Made by a program: the position numbers and the translations under genes. Below are positions 1 to 5,029 of a stretch of DNA of 10,247 nt, piece by piece. Positions within the stretch are counted from its first letter, which is position 1, and every line of letters begins with the position of its first letter. Below the pieces are notes generated by a model, which worked only from the letters and a program-made list of their open reading frames with translations, was not told the DNA's origin and did not search any database. Origin of the DNA: Bacillota bacterium (GTDB lineage: Bacteria > Bacillota > Clostridia > Christensenellales > Borkfalkiaceae); the NCBI GenBank assembly GCA_023403375.1, contig JAEYEN010000084.1, positions 1 to 10,247 of the forward strand. Reading direction: 5' to 3'.

Positions 1-60
1 CTATATATTTAAAGTATATTCCGTTCACATATGAACGAAGCAACGTATTTGGAGAAAAAT

Positions 61-858
61 ATGCAAAATAGTAAAAAAAATTTATATCAGATAACGGAAG
101 CGGCGCGCGCGTGCGGAGTTTCGAGAAGCACGCTTTTAAGGTTAGAAGAAAAAGGACTGCTTGAACCGGCATATATTTCCGAAGAGAGCGGGCGCAGATA
201 TTACGACAATTTTAACGTTGCACGCGTTTTACAGGTGGAAAAATTTAAGTCCATGGGGCTTAAAAACGAAGAGATTAAATCCTATTACGAAAGCGGCGGA
301 GAAGCGGAGGAACTACTCTCTTCTATGAAAGCAAAATTATCCGAACTTCAACAAAGCGTGGAAGAATTGCAGTTACGCGTTACGAGCGAAGATAAGATTT
401 CCGTTCAGGAAATAACGTTGCCCGAAACGGTGTGCCGTATGCGACAGGCTATGGGGCGAACCATTGCGGAAAAATATCAGACTATGTTCGATTTCTACGG
501 CGAATGTATTCGCAAAGGCTATATTTTTTCGGACGAACCTATTTTTGATATTTGCGAGCGAAAGGATTTTTTAGACGGGTATATCGGCGAAAAAGACTAT
601 CCCTTTTACGTTTGTATTCCGATGAAAGAAAAAACGCCCGATTCCATAGTATTACCCGCCTGCAAAGCGTTGTCCGTATTGTATTACGGCAGTTACGCCA
701 ACGTAGACGAAGCGTGGCTTACGCTTGGCAGAGAAGTTAAAAAAAGAAACCTTAAACCCGTAGGATTTCCGCGCGTGATAGGTATCGTCGCGCCATATAC
801 GGGGAGAAAAATCGCTGCGGAACGCTATTGTTCGCGTTTGGTTATCCCCGTAGAATAG
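61..858 (+). CDS. MerR-family transcriptional regulator with C-terminal effector-binding-like domain
   Basis: The protein is probably a DNA-binding, effector-responsive transcription factor. The N-terminus (about residues 8-75 of 265) is a MerR winged helix: YQITEAARACGVSRSTLLRL, then EEKGLLEP and a GRRYY wing motif. A helical coiled-coil linker rich in E, L and K spans about 83-110. Residues from about 115 to the end look like the GyrI-like ligand-binding domain fused to MerR heads in the BmrR/Mta group, but the ligand cannot be told. I chose the ATG at 61, not the in-frame ATG at 31, because GGAGA at 51-55 sits at correct spacing before 61 while nothing resembling a ribosome site precedes 31. 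It stands alone: no divergent partner is visible at the left edge, and the next gene is on the other strand. The MerR call is firm; the effector domain is less certain. Confidence 0.88.
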   Translation: MQNSKKNLYQITEAARACGVSRSTLLRLEEKGLLEPAYISEESGRRYYDNFNVARVLQVEKFKSMGLKNEEIKSYYESGGEAEELLSSMKAKLSELQQSVEELQLRVTSEDKISVQEITLPETVCRMRQAMGRTIAEKYQTMFDFYGECIRKGYIFSDEPIFDICERKDFLDGYIGEKDYPFYVCIPMKEKTPDSIVLPACKALSVLYYGSYANVDEAWLTLGREVKKRNLKPVGFPRVIGIVAPYTGRKIAAERYCSRLVIPVE

Positions 859-1103
859 TTAATCGTATTCGGAATAGCCAAATATTTTTATAAATGTCAG
901 TTTGTAAACGTCAGAACATAAAAGAAAAAAACAAAAAAGACGGCGGAATGGTTTGTTAATATTTTAATTTATCACTGTCTATCAAAAATGACGGCGTTAG
1001 TAAAAAAATAAAAAAAAAGACATCAAAGATTTTTGCTGTCCTTTCTCGTTTTATAATAGTTGGCTTTAATTGTAAATGCTATTTAATTAGTGATAATAGA
1101 AAG
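859..1103. other. AT-rich intergenic spacer between convergent genes
   Basis: About 245 bases lie between the MerR gene and the CPCC-type gene, which converge. I see no credible reading frame and no strong terminator. A weak imperfect hairpin near 1013-1049, with GACA and TGTC arms flanked by A and T runs, could end transcription from either side. Confidence 0.4.
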
Positions 1104-1646
1104 TTATCCTTGTAAATAATCTGCCTTTTCTATTTTATCCCAGATGTCTTTTAACAAATGCCCGTCTATATTTGCATTCTCTCTGAAATCTTTGACACCG
1201 TCGAATATATAAGTCTTTTCGCCGTATTCCATATGAAGCTCGTTTACTTGTTTAAAAAACAATACGGCTTCTATGTTTTTATAGAAAAATGAAGTTTCCC
1301 CGTACATTTCTAAGCCCGCAATAAAATAGTCAAAAGACGGCTTTAAGGATTTGCCGTTTTTATAAAGTTGCTTCGCCTTGTTTAGGGAAACCATATTGGG
1401 ATATTGTACTCTGTCGGGTATAGACTCGGCAAAACTATTGAGTTTCCACGAACAATTTCTACAATCTCCGTTACCGTATTGGTCTACCGCACACAATTCG
1501 CCACAAACAGGACATTTTTCAAGATAATCTTTTGCATAAGGGTCATCATATTTTCCACTTAATTCTTTAAGACATAAAAATTCATTGTTGACGAATTGTT
1601 GTTTTTTTATTTCTTTCTCTGTTTCGTAATCAGTTTTCTTTTTCAT
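1104..1646 (-). CDS. Cysteine-rich CPCC-type zinc-binding protein
   Basis: This 180-residue protein has a central cysteine cluster at about residues 45-65: CPVCGELC, then CRNC, so C45, C48, C52, C62 and C65, probably one zinc ribbon. After it comes SLNKAKQLYKNGKS, which resembles the N-x-SL-x-AR-x-x-Y segment following the cysteines in the 'cysteine-rich CPCC' family. The C-terminal 75 residues (EAVLFFKQVNELHMEYGEKT and onward) match no family I recognise. CPCC domains are often found in polymorphic-toxin immunity neighbourhoods, but no toxin gene is visible here, so an immunity role is only a possibility. No signal peptide or membrane segment is seen. The ATG is preceded by a modest GGGAAAA site. 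A 21-codon frame lies about 40 bases upstream on the same strand. Confidence 0.7.
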   Translation of the reverse strand: MKKKTDYETEKEIKKQQFVNNEFLCLKELSGKYDDPYAKDYLEKCPVCGELCAVDQYGNGDCRNCSWKLNSFAESIPDRVQYPNMVSLNKAKQLYKNGKSLKPSFDYFIAGLEMYGETSFFYKNIEAVLFFKQVNELHMEYGEKTYIFDGVKDFRENANIDGHLLKDIWDKIEKADYLQG

Positions 1647-1685
1647 AAAATTTTCCCGTCAACAATAATTTTTATAATCGATAAC

Positions 1686-1751
1686 TCAAATGTTTTCTCT
1701 TGCATAAGTTGCATTCGTGCCGTGATTTGTTACTCCACCTGCTCCCATCAT
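1686..1751 (-). CDS. Possible 21-residue small protein, or 3' remnant of a lost gene
   Basis: The frame reads MMGAGGVTNHGTNATYAREN then I and stop. It is preceded by AAAGGATG at good spacing from the ATG at 1751, and the frame is open back to a stop at 1785-1787. The composition is glycine- and asparagine-rich, not the lysine/phenylalanine mix of random AT-rich DNA, which is the main reason to list it. It ends about 40 bases before the CPCC-type gene and could be co-transcribed with it. It could be a genuine microprotein, a translated leader, or the tail of a degraded upstream gene; the sequence alone does not decide. Confidence 0.3.
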   Translation of the reverse strand: MMGAGGVTNHGTNATYARENI

Positions 1752-1894
1752 AACACATCCTTTTTGGCTTTTACCTTTTTTTCTTTATATATCTCACTTG
1801 TAACATAAAAACATATAAAGCCAATAAGAATATGACCGTAAAAAGCAAATATCCATTAAAAACGACGGACCTAACGAGTTAAATAAGTTATCGT

Positions 1895-1934
1895 AAAACA
1901 AAAAAAGACGGTTTTTTACCGTCTTTTTTGTTTT
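1895..1934 (-). terminator. Intrinsic terminator of tRNA-Ala
   Basis: GACGGT (1907-1912) pairs with ACCGTC (1918-1923) around a T5 loop, and the stem is extended by A and T runs on either side. It lies immediately after the tRNA CCA end on the minus strand and could also work in the other direction. Confidence 0.85.
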
Positions 1935-2009
1935 GGTGGAGATAACGAGATTCGAACTCGTGGCCTTCGCGTTGCGAACGCGACGCTCTACCAACTGAGC
2001 CATACCCCC
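1934..2009 (-). tRNA. tRNA-Ala, anticodon CGC
   Basis: A complete 76-nt cloverleaf on the minus strand: acceptor GGGGGTA paired with TATCTCC, D-arm GCTCAGTTGGTAGAGC, anticodon stem TCGCG/CGCGA with loop TTCGCAA (anticodon CGC, reading GCG), T-arm ACGAG-TTCGAAT-CTCGT, discriminator A and an encoded CCA. The G3:U70 wobble pair, the main alanine identity element for alanyl-tRNA synthetase, is present, which confirms the assignment independently of the anticodon. A terminator follows directly. The predicted promoter lies about 105-130 bases upstream, with a hairpin in between. Confidence 0.97.
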
Positions 2010-2069
2010 GCGTTATTTATTAAATTTTATTTTGCTTAAATAATCAAAAAACAATTATAAAAGCATTTC

Positions 2070-2108
2070 AGGCAACAAGATTTTACGCTTTGTAAAACCT
2101 TATTGCCT
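2070..2108 (-). other. Perfect 17-bp hairpin in the tRNA-Ala leader
   Basis: AGGCAACAAGATTTTAC (2070-2086) pairs over all 17 positions with GTAAAACCTTATTGCCT (2092-2108), allowing two G-U type pairs when read as minus-strand RNA, around a 5-base loop. The minus-strand start predicted from the promoter falls at about 2106, so the transcript would begin with this hairpin. No U-run follows, so it is not an ordinary terminator. Confidence 0.6.
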
Positions 2109-2112
2109 AATG

Positions 2113-2141
2113 ATAATATCACAAATTTTTTACAAATGCAA
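2113..2141 (-). promoter_or_regulatory. Predicted promoter of tRNA-Ala
   Basis: On the minus strand, TTGCAT (2141-2136) and TATTAT (2118-2113) are separated by 17 bases, with a TG just before the -10 (extended -10). It is the best sigma-A-type match upstream of the tRNA. Confidence 0.55.
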
Positions 2142-2168
2142 GCGCAAAAAGCCTGCGTATAAAAAAAA

Positions 2169-2612
2169 TTAAAAATTTTCTTTAACCATAGGTTTATACG
2201 GCATATCCGAAAAACCTTGCTTTACGTAAAGTTTTTCCGCGCGGAGATTATCGGGGTCGATTTCCAGACGATAACGCTTTGCGACCTTGCCGTAATTATA
2301 GAAAACGTATTCAAAAAATTCCGAACCAAGTCCCCTGCTTCTGTATTCGGGCTTAACGTAAGCTTCTTCCAACCACAACGTAAGTCCGCCCGCTTCTATG
2401 GAATAGGTAAAAGACACCTGTCCGTATCCGACGGGTTTGCCGTCCGCTTCAAACATAAAGATTTTTATATACGGAGAGCCTTTAAGCGCTTCTTCAAAAG
2501 CGTTTTCACAATTTTTAATATCTATTTTATGCGAAACTGCGGGAGAAGAATAAAACTCTTCCGACAATTCGAGATATATTTTTCTGTCTTTCTCGGTAAT
2601 TTCTCTAATCAT
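2169..2612 (-). CDS. GNAT-family N-acetyltransferase
   Basis: The protein likely transfers an acetyl group from acetyl-CoA to an amine on a small molecule or protein in the cytoplasm; the acceptor cannot be told. The 147 residues match a typical single GNAT domain: the N-terminal MIREITEKDRKIYLEL strand-helix, a beta-hairpin with GKPVGYGQVSF (58-68), motif A VKPEYRSRGLGSEFF (86-100) with the R-x-x-G-x-G pyrophosphate loop, and motif B near AEKLYVKQGF (125-134). The start is well supported by AAGGAG seven bases before the ATG. A promoter lies at 2631-2659. It is divergent from the transglycosylase gene and shows no shared pathway with its neighbours. Confidence 0.92.
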   Translation of the reverse strand: MIREITEKDRKIYLELSEEFYSSPAVSHKIDIKNCENAFEEALKGSPYIKIFMFEADGKPVGYGQVSFTYSIEAGGLTLWLEEAYVKPEYRSRGLGSEFFEYVFYNYGKVAKRYRLEIDPDNLRAEKLYVKQGFSDMPYKPMVKENF

Positions 2613-2630
2613 TTTTTAACTCCTTGTTTT

Positions 2631-2659
2631 ATTTTATCATAATAAATAACAATTTTCAA
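2631..2659 (-). promoter_or_regulatory. Predicted promoter of the GNAT gene
   Basis: TTGAAA (2659-2654) and TAAAAT (2636-2631) on the minus strand are 17 bases apart, giving a short leader of about 12 bases before the AAGGAG ribosome site. Confidence 0.6.
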
Positions 2660-2720
2660 TAAAAATACGCCGTTTACATATACTTACTATATAAAACCGA
2701 AAAGATTTTAAAAGTCGAAA

Positions 2721-3311
2721 ATGAAAAAGATAGATTTAAAATTATTGTACAAAATATTGACGGCTGTTCTGATAGCGTTCTGGATTTCATTCACCTGCGC
2801 GTTTATCGTATACTTTGCCGAACGGCGGCTATATCCGCTGAAATATGCCGAACAAGTTGAAAAATACTGTGCGGAAACCGACCTTAACGACTATCTTGTC
2901 TATTCTGTAATAAAAGTCGAAAGCGATTTTAAGGCAGACGCGGTAAGCAGAAAAGGCGCGACGGGACTTATGCAACTCACAAGCGCCACAGCCGAATACG
3001 TTGCTTCTTTAAACGGTATAGAAAGTTTTGAATTAACGTTGCCCGAAGACAATATAAGGCTTGGTTGCCTGTATTTGAGATACCTTTTTAACAAATTTTC
3101 AGACGCCGACGTTTCACTTGCCGCCTATAACGCGGGCGAAGGAAACGCCATAGAATGGCTTTCGGACAAAAGATATTCCGACGACGGAAAAACGCTTAAA
3201 GTCATTCCCTTTAAGGAAACGGCCGAATATGTAAAAAAAATTAACAAAACTTTAATAAAATATAAAAATTTATACTTTAATATTGTTGACAAAAGCGTTT
3301 TTTTTGAGTAG
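2721..3311 (+). CDS. Membrane-anchored lytic transglycosylase (SLT domain)
   Basis: This enzyme probably cleaves the MurNAc-GlcNAc bond of peptidoglycan, forming 1,6-anhydro ends, and acts outside the membrane. The 196 residues begin with a lysine-rich stub and one hydrophobic helix (about 11-32), either a membrane anchor or an uncleaved signal. The SLT fold follows: VIKVESDF carries the catalytic glutamate (E67) and ES motif, then GATGLMQL (79-86), the NIRLGCLYLRYL helix (111-122), AAYNAGEGN (134-142) and FKETAEYVKKI (164-174). This is the standard motif order of Slt70-like enzymes in a minimal single-domain form with no cell-wall-binding repeats. The ribosome site is weak: only AAAAG-type purines precede the ATG. 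The stop codon TAG forms part of the -10 box of the following tRNA-Leu promoter. Confidence 0.93.
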   Translation: MKKIDLKLLYKILTAVLIAFWISFTCAFIVYFAERRLYPLKYAEQVEKYCAETDLNDYLVYSVIKVESDFKADAVSRKGATGLMQLTSATAEYVASLNGIESFELTLPEDNIRLGCLYLRYLFNKFSDADVSLAAYNAGEGNAIEWLSDKRYSDDGKTLKVIPFKETAEYVKKINKTLIKYKNLYFNIVDKSVFFE

Positions 3312-3314
3312 AAT
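3286..3314 (+). promoter_or_regulatory. Promoter of tRNA-Leu inside the transglycosylase 3' end
   Basis: TTGACA (3286-3291) and TAGAAT (3309-3314) with a 17-base spacer place the start about five bases before the tRNA. The first three bases of the -10 are the stop codon of the preceding gene. Confidence 0.8.
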
Positions 3315-3325
3315 AAAATGGCTAT

Positions 3326-3409
3326 GTGAGGGTGGCGGAACTGGCAGACGCGTACGTTTGAGGGGCGTATGGTTAATCCGTGTGGGTTCAAGTCCCATCC
3401 TTCACACCA
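3326..3409 (+). tRNA. tRNA-Leu, anticodon GAG
   Basis: An 84-nt class II tRNA: acceptor GTGAGGG paired with CCTTCAC, D-arm starting GCGGAACTGGCAGACGC, anticodon stem TACGT/GCGTA with loop TTGAGGG (anticodon GAG, reading CTC and CTT), an extended variable arm, T-arm GTGGG-TTCAAGT-CCCAT, discriminator A and an encoded CCA. The extended variable arm fits leucine. The segment from the T-loop to just past the CCA is repeated downstream at 3560-3586. Confidence 0.97.
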
Positions 3410-3416
3410 AATAAAA
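3390..3416 (+). repeat. tRNA-Leu 3'-end direct repeat, copy 1 (within the tRNA)
   Basis: A 27-base segment running from the T-loop through the CCA and into AAATAAAA is repeated exactly at 3560-3586. This copy belongs to the functional tRNA. Confidence 0.95.
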
Positions 3417-3450
3417 AGACTACGGCAACGCCGTGGTCTTTTTGTTTTTT
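3413..3450 (+). terminator. Intrinsic terminator of tRNA-Leu
   Basis: A 14-bp stem (3413-3426 with 3430-3443, one G-U pair, AAC loop) followed by T5-G-T6. It starts three bases after the CCA end. Confidence 0.9.
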
Positions 3451-3459
3451 ACTATGTTT

Positions 3460-3566
3460 GGGACTTGAATAGGGAGCCGTTTTGTTTACAAAACGCTTTT
3501 GCGCTTGGCAAAAGTGGACAGTCCTGTGGACTGTTCAGCGGGTAGGCCGCAACAAGCGGAAGTCCC
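3460..3566 (+). repeat. Hairpin-rich element bounded by inverted tRNA-Leu T-arm fragments
   Basis: The ends are GGGACTT (3460-3466) and AAGTCCC (3560-3566). The left end, TGGGACTTGAA (3459-3469), is the exact reverse complement of tRNA-Leu 3387-3397. Inside are consecutive hairpins: CGTTTTG/CAAAACG, CTTTTGC/GCAAAAG, a 9-bp stem around GACAGTCC-TGT-GGACTGT, and GCGG/CCGC alternatives. No reading frame is present. Confidence 0.75.
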
Positions 3567-3586
3567 ATCCTTCACACCAAATAAAA
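3560..3586 (+). repeat. tRNA-Leu 3'-end direct repeat, copy 2 (isolated fragment)
   Basis: Exact 27-base copy of 3390-3416 including the CCA, but without the 5' part of a tRNA, so it cannot be a functional tRNA gene. It is followed by its own terminator. Confidence 0.93.
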
Positions 3587-3621
3587 GAGGTTGCAATCAA
3601 ATTGCGACCTCTTTTGTTTTT
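3583..3621 (+). terminator. Second intrinsic terminator, after the tRNA-Leu 3' fragment
   Basis: A 15-bp stem (3583-3597 with 3601-3615, CAA loop) followed by G-T5. The stem sequence differs from the first terminator although its position relative to the tRNA 3' end is the same. Confidence 0.85.
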
Positions 3622-3633
3622 GTCAACACTATC

Positions 3634-3676
3634 GGGACTTGAATAGGGAGCCGTTTTGTTTCCAAAACGCTTTTGC
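3634..3676 (+). repeat. Second, truncated copy of the element's left end
   Basis: Forty-three bases match 3460-3502 with one mismatch: GGGACTTGAATAGGGAGCCG, then the CGTTTTG/CAAAACG hairpin. The match stops before the second hairpin is completed, so only the left part of the element is present here. Confidence 0.9.
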
Positions 3677-3703
3677 AATTAAATCTGAATACCGTTATTT
3701 ATC

Positions 3704-3732
3704 TTGTTTTTTATCTCAGAATATGCTATAAT
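3704..3732 (+). promoter_or_regulatory. Strong predicted promoter of the folded leader/small RNA
   Basis: TTGTTT (3704-3709), a 17-base spacer and a perfect TATAAT (3727-3732), with TG one base before the -10 (extended -10). The start would fall at about 3739, the first base of the long stem. Confidence 0.75.
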
Positions 3733-3738
3733 GTTTTT

Positions 3739-3922
3739 ACCACATTATTTTCGAATATTATTTTAGGCGTATAATACGTCTTTTTGGGAACGATAATCAT
3801 ATTGGTAGCAATATACCAATCGCAGCAATAATCGTTCTCTTATGGTTATTCGAAAATAGTGTGGTAACTATGCGAAACGTATATTCTACGGTGTCGTTTC
3901 GTATAGGAACGACACTTTTTTT
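3739..3922 (+). ncRNA. Candidate structured RNA (leader or small RNA) ending in an intrinsic terminator
   Basis: A 19-bp closing stem joins 3739-3757 to 3847-3865 with a single G-U pair. Inside are an asymmetric internal loop with a side hairpin (3766-3770 with 3776-3780), a 9-bp stem (3786-3794 with 3831-3839) and an apical hairpin ATTGGTA/TACCAAT (3801-3807 with 3814-3820). A terminator hairpin ends it (GTGTCGTT 3891-3898 with AACGACAC 3908-3915, then T7). The promoter predicts a start exactly at the stem and the U-run an end near 3922, giving about 184 nt. A long hairpin with an internal bubble at this length recalls 6S RNA, but I do not recognise a 6S consensus. A regulatory leader for the zinc-ribbon gene 22 bases downstream, or a MITE-like inverted repeat, are alternatives. 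Confidence 0.5.
3891..3922 (+). terminator. Intrinsic terminator upstream of the zinc-ribbon gene
   Basis: An 8-bp stem with a 9-base loop is followed by seven T's. It lies 22 bases before the start codon at 3944, so it either ends a small RNA or acts as an attenuator. A competing helix, GCGAAACG (3872-3879) with CGTTTCGT (3895-3902), would use part of its left arm. Confidence 0.75.
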
Positions 3923-3943
3923 ACGTAGGAAAAGGAGAACATT

Positions 3944-4873
3944 ATGCCAATTATCAAATGTCCGAAATGCGGACAAATCGTATCTGCCAGCGCAAACTTT
4001 TGCAATCGATGCGGCACTGCGATAAAACCCAATCAAAATTCCATTACGGAAACCACAATGAAAACGACCTCACAAGTCGAAATGCAACCGACGCTAACAT
4101 CTGCCGCAATCGAAAAAACCGAAAAAATCGCCCCTTATATTTCTTTGCCGAGCCAATGCGTTACAGTTGAAAAAAACAAACGCAAAACAATAGCAATAAT
4201 TATTTTGTCCTGCGTAACCGCAATTTTTTTGCTTTTGTCCTTAACTTTTTTTATTTTGGAAGCAGAAAACTCCAACCCTTTCGGAAACAAATACAAAAAT
4301 ATGTCCTATAATAAAATAAAACAATTAACCGAAGGAACATACAATAGTTCGTTTCCTGCGACTAAAAATATAAAAAGCCAAAATTATAACTCCATAATTA
4401 AACTCACCGTTAAAATGACGGACGAAAAGTCTATGTTGATTACTGTTGCGATAACGGATTATTCATCGGGCAATATAAAAGCCGATTATCGGTTCAGCAA
4501 TAATCGTATAATCTATTCCACAACCACTGTCGACAACATAAACGGCACTTTTACCGCCAATTCCTATCAGGAAGTTATGTCGCCGTCTTTTTCCAGAAAT
4601 TCAGACATATTATCTGCTACTTATGATTTGACAAATCTGGCTATTGAATTAGTGTTAAACGATTGTGGAATTGCTTTCTTTGATATTGACGCATTAAGTA
4701 TTATGCAAGACTATTTACAAGGCAGTAAAGAATGCTTAAAAACAAAGGAACAAAATCATACTACCGCCATAGTTTTTGCCGTTCTATGCGCGCTCGCCGC
4801 AACAACGCTAATCGGCGTGGCAACGATAAAAAAGCGCAATAAAAAGATTGTCAATGATTTTATGCATTTATAA
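3944..4873 (+). CDS. Zinc-ribbon protein with two transmembrane helices
   Basis: The N-terminus has a compact zinc ribbon, CPKCGQIVSASANFCNRCG, with cysteines at 6, 9, 20 and 23. This matches the zinc-ribbon cap found on many Firmicutes membrane proteins. A polar, threonine-rich linker leads to a first membrane helix at about 82-105. A region of about 165 residues (110-273), predicted outside the membrane and mostly beta with NYNS and TFTANSY-type stretches, precedes a second helix at about 274-295 and a lysine-rich cytoplasmic tail. The role is unknown; zinc-ribbon membrane proteins are often tied to envelope or stress sensing, but that is only by analogy. AAAGGAGA lies six bases before the ATG. 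The gene follows the folded RNA and terminator at 3739-3922, so expression may depend on read-through. Confidence 0.85.
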   Translation: MPIIKCPKCGQIVSASANFCNRCGTAIKPNQNSITETTMKTTSQVEMQPTLTSAAIEKTEKIAPYISLPSQCVTVEKNKRKTIAIIILSCVTAIFLLLSLTFFILEAENSNPFGNKYKNMSYNKIKQLTEGTYNSSFPATKNIKSQNYNSIIKLTVKMTDEKSMLITVAITDYSSGNIKADYRFSNNRIIYSTTTVDNINGTFTANSYQEVMSPSFSRNSDILSATYDLTNLAIELVLNDCGIAFFDIDALSIMQDYLQGSKECLKTKEQNHTTAIVFAVLCALAATTLIGVATIKKRNKKIVNDFMHL

Positions 4874-4986
4874 TCAGACTATTATGAATATTTTAGTAAC
4901 TTAATAACTTTTACATATTTATAAATACAGTCTGTAAACACAAATAATAAATGCAATATGCAAACATAAAGTCAATCAACAAAGAT

Positions 4987-5014
4987 AAAAACCACCTGCA
5001 ATGCAGGTGGTTTT
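4987..5014. terminator. Bidirectional terminator between convergent genes
   Basis: An 11-bp perfect stem (AAAACCACCTG with CAGGTGGTTTT, CAATG loop) flanked by A and T runs. It serves the zinc-ribbon gene on the plus strand and the rhamnosidase-like gene on the minus strand. Confidence 0.9.
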
Positions 5015-5029
5015 ATTATTTTTAGTTTT

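Noticed and set aside
31..60. Upstream in-frame ATG extending the MerR gene by 10 codons
   Set aside because: No ribosome site precedes 31, while GGAGA at 51-55 fits the ATG at 61.
1596..1808. 70-codon plus-strand frame rich in F, I and S
   Set aside because: It is antisense to the CPCC gene start and the 21-codon frame, with low-complexity composition and no ribosome site.
1794..2003. 69-codon frame over tRNA-Ala and its terminator
   Set aside because: Its N-terminus is translated tRNA sequence; a typical false frame across a tRNA gene.
2150..2168. GCAGGC/GCTTGC hairpin after the GNAT stop as a terminator
   Set aside because: Only six pairs including a wobble, with no real U-run after it.
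3390..3676. CRISPR array or phage attachment pair from the repeated tRNA-Leu end
   Set aside because: Only two copies with structured spacers, no cas genes and no integrase nearby; the spacing of 170 bases is too short for an integrated island.
3739..3922. Firm assignment of this RNA as 6S RNA
   Set aside because: Length and outline fit, but I see no recognisable 6S consensus and the terminator lies outside the closing stem, so it stays unassigned.
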